A stretch of DNA of 64,000 nt from Malurus cyaneus samueli (Eukaryota; Chordata; Aves; Passeriformes; Maluridae), in contig CM019220.1 in NCBI GenBank assembly GCA_009741485.1, positions 31,006,185 through 31,070,184 of the forward strand. Reading direction: 5' to 3'. Shown here in pieces: positions 1 to 9,400 of this stretch (its first letter is position 1; each line of letters starts with the position of its first letter). Made by a program: the position numbers and the translations under genes. The notes below the pieces were generated by a model. That model was not told where the DNA came from. It worked only from the letters and a program-made list of their open reading frames with translations, and ran no database searches.

Positions 1-81
1 TAGCAACTTTCAAAGCCTGAGAGTGGAATGTAGGCAGGCAGAGAGCATAAATACAATTGTATCATCTTTAATTAATGATCT

Positions 82-106
82 TTATTATCATTAATTATGA
101 TAATAA
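82..106. repeat. Perfect 10-bp inverted repeat, AT-rich
   Basis: Arms at 82-91 and 97-106 are exact reverse complements (TTATTATCAT / ATGATAATAA) around a 5-base TAATT loop. A near copy of the left arm with its flank recurs at 111-127. It could form a hairpin, but in sequence this AT-rich it may be an accident of low complexity. No function is assigned. Confidence 0.6.
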
Positions 107-714
107 TCATCAATCATCTTTATTATCAGAATGTCATTTGAGATAATTCCCAGAGAGGGATGTGGAAGAATTCCTTAAGTTCAAATGTGAAATGGTTTCA
201 AATAACATATCTGTGAAAATACCTGTGTTGGCTTTTCAGCTCTACCTAGCATCTGCTGTTGGCTTGAAAAAAAAAACCCCACAGAACATAATAGGAAGTA
301 TATGAAATAAAGTACTATTTTTCCTTGGCATCTTGTTATTTAACAAAAAACTTTCACTAAGTTTGGCTGAATAGATAATCGAATTGCTGTATCTCGGGAG
401 AATCCATGTTGATTCGGAGAAAATCTAGATTGCGATTTTCTATTTAAATTTCTCTGATTCCTTGAAAGAACTTTAAAAGTGGGAAATATTATGGGGTTTG
501 TGCTCTGGTTTAAATTGCAATTAAGTTCCAGCTGGAGTCTGCAGAACACAGCAGAACCCTTACAGGGAGAGTCGTTTCCTTGGCTTCTAGTTTGAGACTC
601 CTCAGCAATATCACCTTGTCACAACAGCTGTTCTGAGAGCTGGGCTTGGTGTGAATTTCTCCACCACTGCCTGGCAAGCTCGAGAGTTGTAATCCATTTT
701 TCGGTTCATTTTAG

Positions 715-856
715 GTTCAGGTATCGCCAGGAGCAATCTCCATGTTCGTCAGAAGGAACGAGATGCAAAGATTGCAGAACAGGAATTCAGAAATTTAATG
801 CAAACTGCTCTCAGTTGGAAACCTCAGCTGGGGCTGAAATGCAAAAGCAGCACCAG
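715..856 (+). CDS. Candidate internal coding exon of an unrecognised gene
   Basis: I do not recognise the protein. A T-rich tract ending in AG at 713-714 (a second AG at 719-720 keeps the same frame) precedes an open stretch that ends at CCAG followed by the consensus donor GTAAGA at 857-862. Read with codons starting at 717, it gives 46 complete codons, including IARSNLHVRQKERDAKIAEQ and a later segment LSWKPQLGLKCKSST. It is charged and probably helical at first. In this frame a stop falls exactly at the donor, as expected if coding ends there. The exon leaves in phase 2 (two bases, AG). It keeps three CpGs (in CGCC, CGTC and ACGA) in a CpG-poor setting. The frame one base earlier is also open, so the frame choice is an inference. 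Its phase fits the candidate at 3516. Confidence 0.42.
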
Positions 857-2530
857 GTAAGAGAAGATTGGCTGCTAAATTTGCCAGAATAAATGTTAAG
901 AGGGACAAAAGCACTGGCAAGTGGCTCTTTTTGCAGAAGGGGCAGGCTGGCAGGAAAGCTCTGGGTAAACAAGAAGCAATCCAGAACCTGCAGCATTTCA
1001 GTGATTTGTTAATCCATGGCCTCATTTGGCAGCAGAGCTTCTTGTGGCTACCAGGCCTTTAGTGTGCTCTTGGAAAAGTGATTCCTCTGTGAGAGAATGG
1101 AAAGCCAGCTTAAATGGCTGGGCCAGCTAAGGAGAAAAGGTTTGTTGTTGGTTTTTTGTTTTTTTTAATGGAAGTGACTGGTGTGGTGAGTAACAGGGGC
1201 ATCTGAGATGATTTTTCTAATGGCGCTGCCTAAAAGTTTCTGTCACTGCTGGTCTCACGTTGGTTTTCTTGACAGAAAAATTCTGTCTATTCTTAGCCAG
1301 GGAATATTTTGGTACAGGGTGTTATTTCAGGTGGTAATTTTAACAGTAACCTTTAGTGGCTTCCATAGTTTCGCAGTTGAAAGTTTAAGATCCAGCAAAA
1401 ATATTTTTGGTGTCCTGATTGGGAGCAGTCTGCCCAATCCTTGAGGAGAAAGGGTCCAGTGTCAGTGCCATTTTGGGGAACTCTCCTGTCCTCTGCCCCT
1501 CAGAGTGGCACAAGGTGGCACAGCTGCCACCTGCCAAGGATGTCCCTGACCTGCTCAGCTCCTGAGCGAGAGCCTTTCCAGGAACACAGGGACAGAAGAT
1601 GGTTTAAAATGACAGCAGTCCTAGCTCAAAAAAGATGATGATAGAAAATTCAGTTAAATACAGACTGCTTTGCTTCTGAGGATGTTTGATTTTCAGGCAG
1701 CTGTTTCTGAAGATGTAGACAAACATTTCCCTGCTCACAGAGTGTGGCTGTCTGTTGTGAATCCAAATTCCTCTCTGAGCATCCTTCCTAAGGTTTATCC
1801 ACAGTCTCAGAGCAGGCAGCAGGATGCCTTGGGACTTTTGTGCCGAGATTAATTCACTCTGCACTGCAGCCTGCTTGGTGCAGGGCTCAGATGAAATATC
1901 AGTGTGAGTCTAAGAGGAAAGGGAACATGCTTTCCTTCTGCTTGCCAGCTTTGGCATCAATTGTTTTATTCCTGTAAATATTTGCAGATTTGACAGAACA
2001 AATCCCCCGTGTCCTGGTACCCACACAACTTTTATGGCTTTCTCCAAAAGCCGTGTGTCAGTATCCCACAAAAACCCTGCTTGGCGAGGAGAGAATGTCA
2101 TTGCATTGCTGATACAGTAAATCCCAGAGTCACCAGTCTTGGAAGCAAGTCAGGATTTCATTTATTGCTGCCTGACACAGGGGCAAACAGAGAACCAGGA
2201 ATAGATCTGAGGTGTGGTGTGCTCCTGTTCTCACCTCAGGCTTTTCTGTAGCACCAACCCAGTCAGTGTAGACTGTGATTTAAAACATCTCTTGTGATTT
2301 GCATGTACCCAAACTTGGTTTTGGAAAACAACTCCAAAAGGTAGCACTGTCAAAAGCATAAATAAATAAAATATCCATTATTCATAATGAGAAGAAACTG
2401 TTTGGTTTATCACTCATTGCTGTGAGGGTGGAGCAGTTTGGACAGAAGGGCAGTGGGACTGAATTGTGCTCAGAGTCAAACCAGATTTGCATCTTTGCCG
2501 TTTTTCAAAGACTTTTTCCCCCTCCAAAAC

Positions 2531-2565
<35 letters not shown>

Positions 2566-3515
2566 ATTATTAATTATTCTACTCAACAGCTTTTTCCAAA
2601 CAGCTTTTCCAAACATCTTAGCAGGGATATTCTTGGAAATGGTTCTACCAGGAAACTCTGTGAGCTGAAGGTTAAATAATGTATTATGTCTATGCATGAG
2701 CAAAAATCCAAACTGAATGGGTTCATCATGGCTTTCTGAGGATCTCTGGGAGCCTTTCTCATCCCTGCACAGGAGCAACTGGTTGTGGTGCAGTTTTTGA
2801 GGCTGAAATGGGGTTTTCTCTCTGGGCTCAGGCATGGAGGAAGGTGCCAGAGAGCCCCTTGGCCATCAGGGTTCTGTCCCATGGGATCTGCAGTCCTGTG
2901 CTGCTCTGGGATGTAAATGCTGCCACAGATTCCCTTAGCCCTTCTCTCCTTTTTCTGCTTAAACCAGGTAATGTGGAAGGCTGAAAGGGAAATTCTTTAA
3001 AAAGGCTCATCCATGGGCTGTGCTCCCTGCCAGAGCTGAGCCCTGAAAGCACAGAAATGGTGAAAAAAAGGAAATTAAAGCCAATGCTGGGATCATCTCT
3101 CGGTCTGTGGAGTTCACACCTACAGCAGAGAGCTTTGATCCGAGGGAAGCTGCTCATTTCCAAGGATGACATGGGCTCTGAGTTCCTCTCTGCTTTCTGT
3201 ATTAATATTTTAGTTAGTGCTGCATCTCTGTAGCTCAGTTTGGCAAGTCATTTATCTTTTCTCATTAGTGATTAAGTGTATCTGTGCAAATGTTTTTCTC
3301 TGTAGCTTTTGTGGGGTTTTTCTTCCACTCTGCACCAAAATGCTTCCTTTTTTTTCCCCCTAGAGAACAAAGAAAATAGATTTTCTGACCATATGGCTGT
3401 TGCAAAGTGGTTTCCCTGGCAACTGTAACCTACAGAACTTCTTAAAACTTTTTCCTTCTCTGGTTATTTTTTTTTATTTTATTCTTTTTTTCTTTTTTTA
3501 CTGGTTTGATTTCAG
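857..3515 (+). other. Putative intron or non-coding DNA
   Basis: No supported gene. It holds the (ATT)n tract at 2530-2578 and ordinary AT-rich sequence. An exon-like stretch at 1697-1792 (AG acceptor, 32 open codons, poor donor GTTTAT) needs phase-0 entry and does not fit the phase-2 exit of the exon at 715-856. Confidence 0.4.
2530..2578. repeat. (ATT)n microsatellite
   Basis: Uninterrupted TAT/ATT triplets run for about 30 bases, then continue with two TAAT interruptions. It is simple-sequence DNA that expands by replication slippage, with no coding role. Confidence 0.9.
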
Positions 3516-3549
3516 AGTCTTCTCATCTTCTCCAAAATCATTACAGCAG
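3516..3549 (+). CDS. Candidate 34-nt coding exon
   Basis: A very long pyrimidine tract (about 3455-3510) ends in TTTCAG at 3515. The next 34 bases end in CAGCAG before a weak donor, GTGGAA. One base plus eleven codons fits: the base A completes the AG left by the exon ending at 856 to give Arg, followed by VFSSSPKSLQQ. It exits in phase 0, which the exon at 6575 requires. The frame stays open beyond the weak donor until TAG at 3658-3660, so this could instead be a longer terminal exon, or nothing. The strong-looking acceptor is partly a by-product of local T-richness. No homology is recognised. Confidence 0.25.
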
Positions 3550-3797
3550 GTGGAACAGAGGTTAACCATGAAGGTCCTGGTGTGTCTTCGAGGGTTGGAT
3601 TCATTTGCTCAGATTTGTCCAAAGGCTTTTAGCTCTGCAGATGTTTGCCTCGATTTGTAGGGCATTTAATAAATTCCTCTTGGAATAGGGTGGTGTTCTT
3701 TGCACAAACACTGCTGAAATGTGTCCAGTGTATCTTACAAAAAAAAATCAGACAACTTGAAAGGTGAAAGTGAAGCCATGGGGCTTCATATAGGCAC

Positions 3798-3842
<45 letters not shown>

Positions 3843-5123
3843 GAGAAAACACAAAACAGCTGACCTTCCCCTTATTCTGAGGGGCAAAAAGATGCAAAGT
3901 GTAATTTTCTGTACGATAAATAAACTTGTCCTAAATACCCACGTGTACAGGACAGCCTCTCTGCTTTCAGGTTCTTCCTGTGAACTGCAGCTTCCACCTA
4001 TTTCTTCTGTGAATTTAGAATTCTCTGTATTTTTTCCTAGGCAAGTATTAGAAAGATAAGATGCTTCAGGACTTCTGTCCCAAAGAAGTCAAATTACACA
4101 ATCAGATTGTAGGCACCTTGGAAACCAAAAGTAAAGGGGGGCAATTTGGAAACCACCTGAATTAATCAGTAAGTTGTCAAAAACCCATAAGTTGTTCCAT
4201 TAAAATATTAATAATGTTTTTCAATTTCCTATTGTCTTTTGAGTGAAATAAACTAAAGAAAGCAAACAAAAAATATATATCCAGAAAGCCCTGCTGTAAA
4301 CAAATCCCGCAGGTTTTCATCATTAGCCAGTAAAACACCCAGGACAACAGATGCTGCATCTGAATTTTTCCAGGGTAATAAATGCATTCCGTGTCCCCAA
4401 GAAGATGATTTTAAAGCACATTTTCTGCAGCGAGCTAAATAATTCATCCCCAAACCCTCTGTTCTACATACAGTGTTAGAAGGGAAAACACAAAAGAACA
4501 CTGAAATAAATAGTCATGATATGCTGCTAAAGTAGGGACAACATTTTAGGAATAACCAAAGTCAGTGTTTAGAGGAATTATACAGGAATATGAATCATTG
4601 CTTCAGTTCTTAACCCTTTATATCAGGGAACAACAGAAGATTTACTCTGGAAGGCCTCAAAAGCATCCATACAAATGCATTTAGGGACAGCCTCTATATT
4701 GTTGGTGTTTGACTATTTGCTCAAGCATTTGGGGAGCCTCTTTTGGTGAAAAGCTGTGTTGCTTCTGGAGCCCATTCCAGCTTTTATACTTGTTCTGTTC
4801 TTCTGGGGTGCTATCCATTTACCTTCTCCTCAGGTCTTAGCCATTCAATATTTACTGATCTGTCAGTGGATCGTGATTTCCATCTTTATCCCCACAAACA
4901 CAGAAGTCAGAACTAAATCTGCCTGCTTTCCCCTGCTACTCCCTTGTACAATGTCCCTTCAGGTACCAGATGCAGTTGTCATCCCACCTGTGACTGCTGA
5001 GCTGATGTGCATTGCTGCTGTTCTGGAGTGTGATGTAAACACATGATTATATAATAATAATAAAGTGACTGGAATACCCCAAGAGCCATAAAGGAGCAGC
5101 CATTTGATTTAACTTGAATTATT
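3550..5123 (+). other. Putative intron or non-coding DNA
   Basis: No supported gene. It contains the 40-T run at 3802-3841. A weaker exon-like interval at 4834-4962 is described as a separate finding. Confidence 0.4.
3802..3841. repeat. Poly(T) run of 40
   Basis: Forty consecutive T follow CACAAAC. It could be the tail of a minus-strand retrotransposed copy, but I see no recognisable body to its right and no target-site duplication, so I treat it as a simple homopolymer. Its exact length is uncertain because homopolymers are error-prone in assemblies. Confidence 0.9.
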
Positions 5124-5127
5124 TAGT

Positions 5128-5616
5128 TGTTGCCTTGAAAGGCCAGTTTTTAGTGATGACACAGACCCGGTTAAGGGGATAAAAAGGGTTTTACTTCGGT
5201 GTTTGGGATCCCAGGTACACAACTTGATGACAGAATGCACAGTCATGTATAGCACGGGTACAAGTTTTATAGGTATCAGGAATTTGCATATCTATCTAGG
5301 GTTCCCCAATCAGAAATTTAACAAATGCAGTAATTTCCCCCTATTCTAATGAATCCCCCCAGATGAGGCCAGAGCGCAGTTTACACAAGATGTTCTAGAG
5401 AGAAGGCATCAGCCAAGGCTGGAGCCTCGGGTTTAAGATAGCACAGGGCACACTGACCCTTCCTCAGGATGTTTGGTCTCTCTGCCCAGAAGAACTCCTA
5501 AACTAAGCTGGAACACCAGGCTCCAGGAATTACAAGCATGTGGGCTAAGGGGCACAGGAGGATGCATAGAGGGTACAGAAAGCGTAAAAAGGAAAAGTAA
5601 AAATCATCAGGCATCA
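5128..5616 (-). mobile_element. Solo LTR of an endogenous retrovirus (copy 1)
   Basis: The boundaries come from comparison with the copy at 47481-47967: both begin TGTTGCC and end GGCATCA, and the flanks differ. The ends form the imperfect TG...CA inverted repeat typical of LTRs. A 4-bp target duplication, TAGT, flanks the element (5124-5127 and 5617-5620). I place it on the minus strand because the reverse complement holds a TATA-like CCTATAAAAC near 5262-5272 with about 350 bases of U3-like sequence before it. No gag, pol or env sequence adjoins it, so it is a solo LTR left by recombination between the LTRs of a provirus. A 4-bp duplication fits ERV1-type integrases, though it may be chance. 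Minus-strand ORFs crossing it are not genes. Confidence 0.85.
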
Positions 5617-5620
5617 TAGT

Positions 5621-6574
5621 AGGGAAAAATCTAATCTTGGGGTGTAGTTTAATATTGGATTGACTTTCAGCCAACATAAGAAACCACCTACGGAGGCACA
5701 GAGAAAAGGATCCCGTCAGCCCATGTGTTTTTATAAGATGCACCTCACTGTGAGCTCAAGGAATGCATTAATTATTCAGGCACCTTCAAACAAAACACCA
5801 GACAACTGTACAGAGCTCACAAGGAGCGAAACTTCTGGACAAGGCTTTTTGGCAACAATCTGTTGGCATGCCTGGGTCAGAGCAGGGACTTGCAGAAGTC
5901 CCTGGTACCTGAAAATCCCTGGTGCTATGGGGTGGTTGTGGGATGAGTGAGCCACAGAACAGAGGGTGGGAAGGGGACAGGCTCTGTGTGCTCAGCTCCT
6001 CATCCATTCCTCTCCAGAGAAAGGCAAGAGGGCAGTCACTGACTGCCAAGGACAAAGTGACATTCTTTCAGAGCATTTTTATGTTTATTCTCTGTATGGC
6101 TATCACCTATTGCGTTCTTATGAGATTAGGGTTTTTTTTTAAATCAGGGTAAGTTGAAAGTGATTACTTGTTTATCTCTTAATGGCTCCCAGATGAGATT
6201 CACAAATAGGAAAAGATTTGAACTCAAATGATTTAGGAAGGAAAAAGAAAAATGTAAGCTGTTTTCAGGAGCTGTCAGGATTGTTGAATGATGAATTCAA
6301 CAGAAGTTTTCCAGAAAAATGGGCTAAGGTATCAGTGCTGCAACTTTACTCATTTATGGCAAATTGCCAAGGGATTTTTGGGGACAACATTATTTCTCAC
6401 CTATAGAGATGATGTTCCTGTGAGGAAAAGTGACAAATAAATTTTAATTTGAACCATTACAAGAGTGTGTTTGCACCTTCTGCAGAAAGTCAGAGAGGAG
6501 CTCAGAAGTTCTGTGCCAAATTCTTCTTGATTGCATGGTGCTGGCTGTATTTTATATTTTATTATCTGCTGCAG
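5621..6574 (+). other. Putative intron or non-coding DNA
   Basis: This AT-rich sequence between the solo LTR and the exon candidate at 6575 shows no repeat or gene that I can support. The last 35 bases are T-rich and serve as the acceptor tract of the next candidate. Confidence 0.4.
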
Positions 6575-6646
6575 AGGGTGGCTCAAAGAGGTGTGGTTCA
6601 GTTTCCACAGACAAAAGTTTTGTCTCGTTCACAACCTGTGAGCCAG
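6575..6646 (+). CDS. Candidate 72-nt coding exon, phase 0-0
   Basis: This has the best splice signals in the window: a T-rich tract ending CTGCAG at 6574 and a consensus donor, CCAG followed by GTGAGT, at 6647-6652. The interval is exactly 24 codons (RVAQRGVVQFPQ, then TKVLSRSQPVSQ), entering and leaving in phase 0. It is polar and basic with no domain I recognise. Phase 0 on both sides joins the candidates at 3516-3549 upstream and 15455-15574 downstream without changing frame. A second frame (GGSKRCGSVSTDKS...) is also open, so the reading is not unique. If real, it belongs to the same plus-strand gene. The function is unknown. Confidence 0.4.
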
Positions 6647-7228
6647 GTGAGTCTGGAAAGGTCTGGCAGATGTGGGGCAGGATCCTCACAGGGCAGGAGC
6701 TCCAGCCTGACCCCTTTGCACTGTAAGAACTGTTCCTAACATCTCCAACCTGCAGAATACCTGAGATACCTCAAAGGTTTGCAGTAAAAAGATTTCAGGT
6801 GCTCTTGACACCCCCTCCATGCAAATTCCCTTTCTGCTTTCACAGAAATTCTTATTTTATTATAATGCAAATAACAAACTTCAGATATTCGTCTCTACCC
6901 ACTCACACTTTCGTTTCAACTCTGTCAATGATTTTTTTTTTTGTCTGTTTTTTTCAATTGCTCTGATAAAGAGGTCTGGAAATGTGTCAGTGCCTGATTA
7001 TTATGTCAAATTATGGTTTTTACAATAAATGTGGTTATGGCACTTTTCTGAAACCCATAACATTCTGCAGCTTTAAAGGCACACTGCAGTTACTTGAGTG
7101 CTTTTAACACTGTCTTTTTGAAAAGAAATATTTTATTGGAATGATTTGTCAAAATAATTTATATGCAAGCATGCAAATATTCCTATGACAAAGTAGCTGG
7201 ATATTTAAGAATTCCATTAAATTTTTAC

Positions 7229-7270
7229 CTATTACTTCAGGTAATAGTAATATTACTATTACTGCCTGAA
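7229..7270. repeat. Alternating inverted repeat
   Basis: A perfect 22-bp palindrome (arms GTAATAGTAAT at 7241-7251 and ATTACTATTAC at 7252-7262) is extended by TTCAG (7236-7240) pairing with CTGAA (7266-7270) across a 3-base bulge. Upstream, CTATTAC at 7229-7235 can pair with GTAATAG at 7241-7247 instead. Two mutually exclusive hairpins are therefore possible. No function is known. Confidence 0.7.
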
Positions 7271-7772
7271 CCTGTAACAGGAGCCACTTCAAGGTTTGGA
7301 TTGTTTGGGTGGGTAGCACAGTGTTCTCTTTTGGGCACCAGTGGAAACAAACCCTTTTTCCTGTCCTTCATCTCTGTCCATCACTGATTGTATCAACAAA
7401 ATATCCCATTGCCACTGTGTGTGGTAAAGGGCTGTAATATGGGACCTGCATGACCTGGAATGGAATCTTTGCATCTTGAAGGGATGCTTAGCTGGGAGCA
7501 AAGAATGTGCTCAGACTCAGTCTAAATTAACTGTATCTACAAGGAGAAGGCATCTCTGAGTTAAGTCACAAGCTGAATTTCGTTTTCAGTCACATTCCTT
7601 GTTCTACTTGTAGCATTTTCATTATGGGCATTAATCTGAAAATCACAAACACAAGCTTCAACTCAGAAGCAGAAGCAAAACCACCCCGGATCACCTTTCT
7701 CTGGAAGCTTTAGATCTCAGTTTAAGTTGGCATTTCAGCACACTTGGTCTTCAGAACTGAAGAATTTAAAGC

Positions 7773-7930
7773 AAAGAAGAAGAAGAAGAAAGAAGAAGAA
7801 AGAGGAAGAAGAAGAAGAAGAAGAAGAAGAAGAAGAAGAAGAAGAAGNGAAGAAGAAGAAGAAGAAGAAGAAGAAGAAGAAGAAGAAGAAGAAGAAGAAG
7901 AAGAAGAAGAAGAAGAAGAAGAAGAAGAAA
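7773..7930. repeat. (GAA)n microsatellite, pure purine tract
   Basis: The plus strand is entirely A and G for about 158 bases, mostly GAA triplets with a few AAAGAAG and GAGGAAG variants near the left end. One unresolved base (N) sits at 7848. Long GAA/TTC tracts are known to adopt triplex structures and to be unstable. The poly-Glu, poly-Lys and poly-Phe readings through it are artefacts. Confidence 0.95.
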
Positions 7931-9186
7931 TATCTTTTGTGATGAGTTTCTTGCACCATCATTTTGTGGAATCAGTTTTCAGTAATAGCCACTCCTTTAC
8001 GTTTTGTGCTCAGGGATTAAGTCAATATTAAGAATATGGTGACTCTGTCAGAGATGAGCTGTTGTATTTAACTGTGATGTCGCACTCAAGCTTTTCCACA
8101 AAATTCTAAATGGCCCTTTACTAAGTGAGGCTTATTCAACTGGATGAAATTTAATTTTTGTGTCAGTTGGTTGGATGTTAAGCTAGAAGCCTTTTCTAAA
8201 TCAGCAACTTTTGGCAGATGAGTGCTGCTGAAGAGAAGGATTAAGTGCTGCAGCCTCTGGGTGTGGTGCTAGAGGGAAGAGTTTCACCTTGGGCAGTTCA
8301 GTAGCTTGTGGAACTCTTCTTGTAGGAGAGATGTCCCACAGCACTCTCTGATCCTCAGCTTTTAAATTTTCTACATCAAGCACCTTGCTTCTGATATAAT
8401 TAATACAGGGATTCTGTTTCTCCAATATCCTTTACTTCTACAAAGGTTCGGCATCTTAATAATCCAAAACATCTTCTGTACTTTGAGATTTTGTTCTGTT
8501 TTGTGTTTAAAATGTGATTTTAAAAAGAATGAAAAGCAGAGAGGGAATACCAAGTGGAGTTAAGGGAAGATAAATAATAAAAAGAATGATTCCCCATCTC
8601 ACCATCCATTTTATTAGCTGCCAGCCTCTTTGTCAGTTTGTCACCACAGATGATGTTTTCTCCTTTTCTGCTCACTCATATTTGAATTGATCAATATTTG
8701 TTTTGTGCTCGCTGGCATCATCTTATCACTTGTGCGTTTGCGTAAGCGTAAACTCCATTTCTGTATATTGATCCCTACTCTGCTCTGCAAAGCAGATAGA
8801 AGTTGTTCTGCCTGCCAAGGCTGACCTTTAGTGTAATTTAAATATAATTTCTGAGCACTGCAAGCAGGAGGTGTTTGCACTGTTTGCACATTTCGGAGAA
8901 ATGCTGGTGTCCCACTGTGGAAGAGCAGTGCGGTACAGAAGGGATGGAAAAATCTCCTGTACAGGAAACCAGAGCCTCCCTCTGTAGCAGCCTTTGTTTC
9001 CAGCATGTAGATGGAATTTATTCTGTTTGAAAACTTCCCATGAGAGAGAAACCCAAAATCCCTGACAAGTCCTGTCAATCCTCCTTGCTGTTTTCGTCTC
9101 CACTTTCAGCTTTCTGCTTTAGACTATTCATTGCCAGGTGGGTTTTTCCCTCCAGTGCAATGCAGCAGGAGCTGTGCACAGGCTTT

Positions 9187-9400
9187 GATATTCAGTTTGT
9201 ACTGGTTTTTCTTTCTTCATATTATATGGCGACCTTTTATTGATGGTAAGGTTTGTCACACACTCCTGCTATGTTAAGTCAGTTAAATTTTTGTGGTTGC
9301 CTTTGTAAACTGAAGCATGAGTTTTGATGTGCTGGTTGGAACACAATTCATCTAAAAACACAGATTAAACTTAATTTAGGACCATTGAGGAAATAATAAT
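9187..9400 (+). repeat. 214-bp duplicated sequence, copy 1
   Basis: It is homologous to 12947-13160 in the same orientation. Both start GATATTCAGTTTGT and share TTAAACTTAATTTAGGACC and ATTGAGGAAAT near the end. By eye the copies differ at roughly one base in six to seven. Each spans 214 bases. It could be an old dispersed repeat of an unrecognised family or the remnant of a local duplication. There are no open frames of note. Confidence 0.85.

Noticed and set aside
5498..5743. Minus-strand ORF with a hydrophobic segment, with a relative at 47882-48094
   Set aside because: Both are readings of the solo LTR copies, so the similarity reflects the LTR and not a gene pair.
7727..8031. Poly-Glu/Lys/Arg and poly-Phe/Ser ORFs
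   Set aside because: These are translations of the GAA microsatellite, including an N.
8641..9078. 145-codon minus-strand ORF, among the longest outside repeats
   Set aside because: No domain, signal or splice support. An overlapping frame of 91 codons exists on the same strand, and this length is expected by chance in 64 kb.
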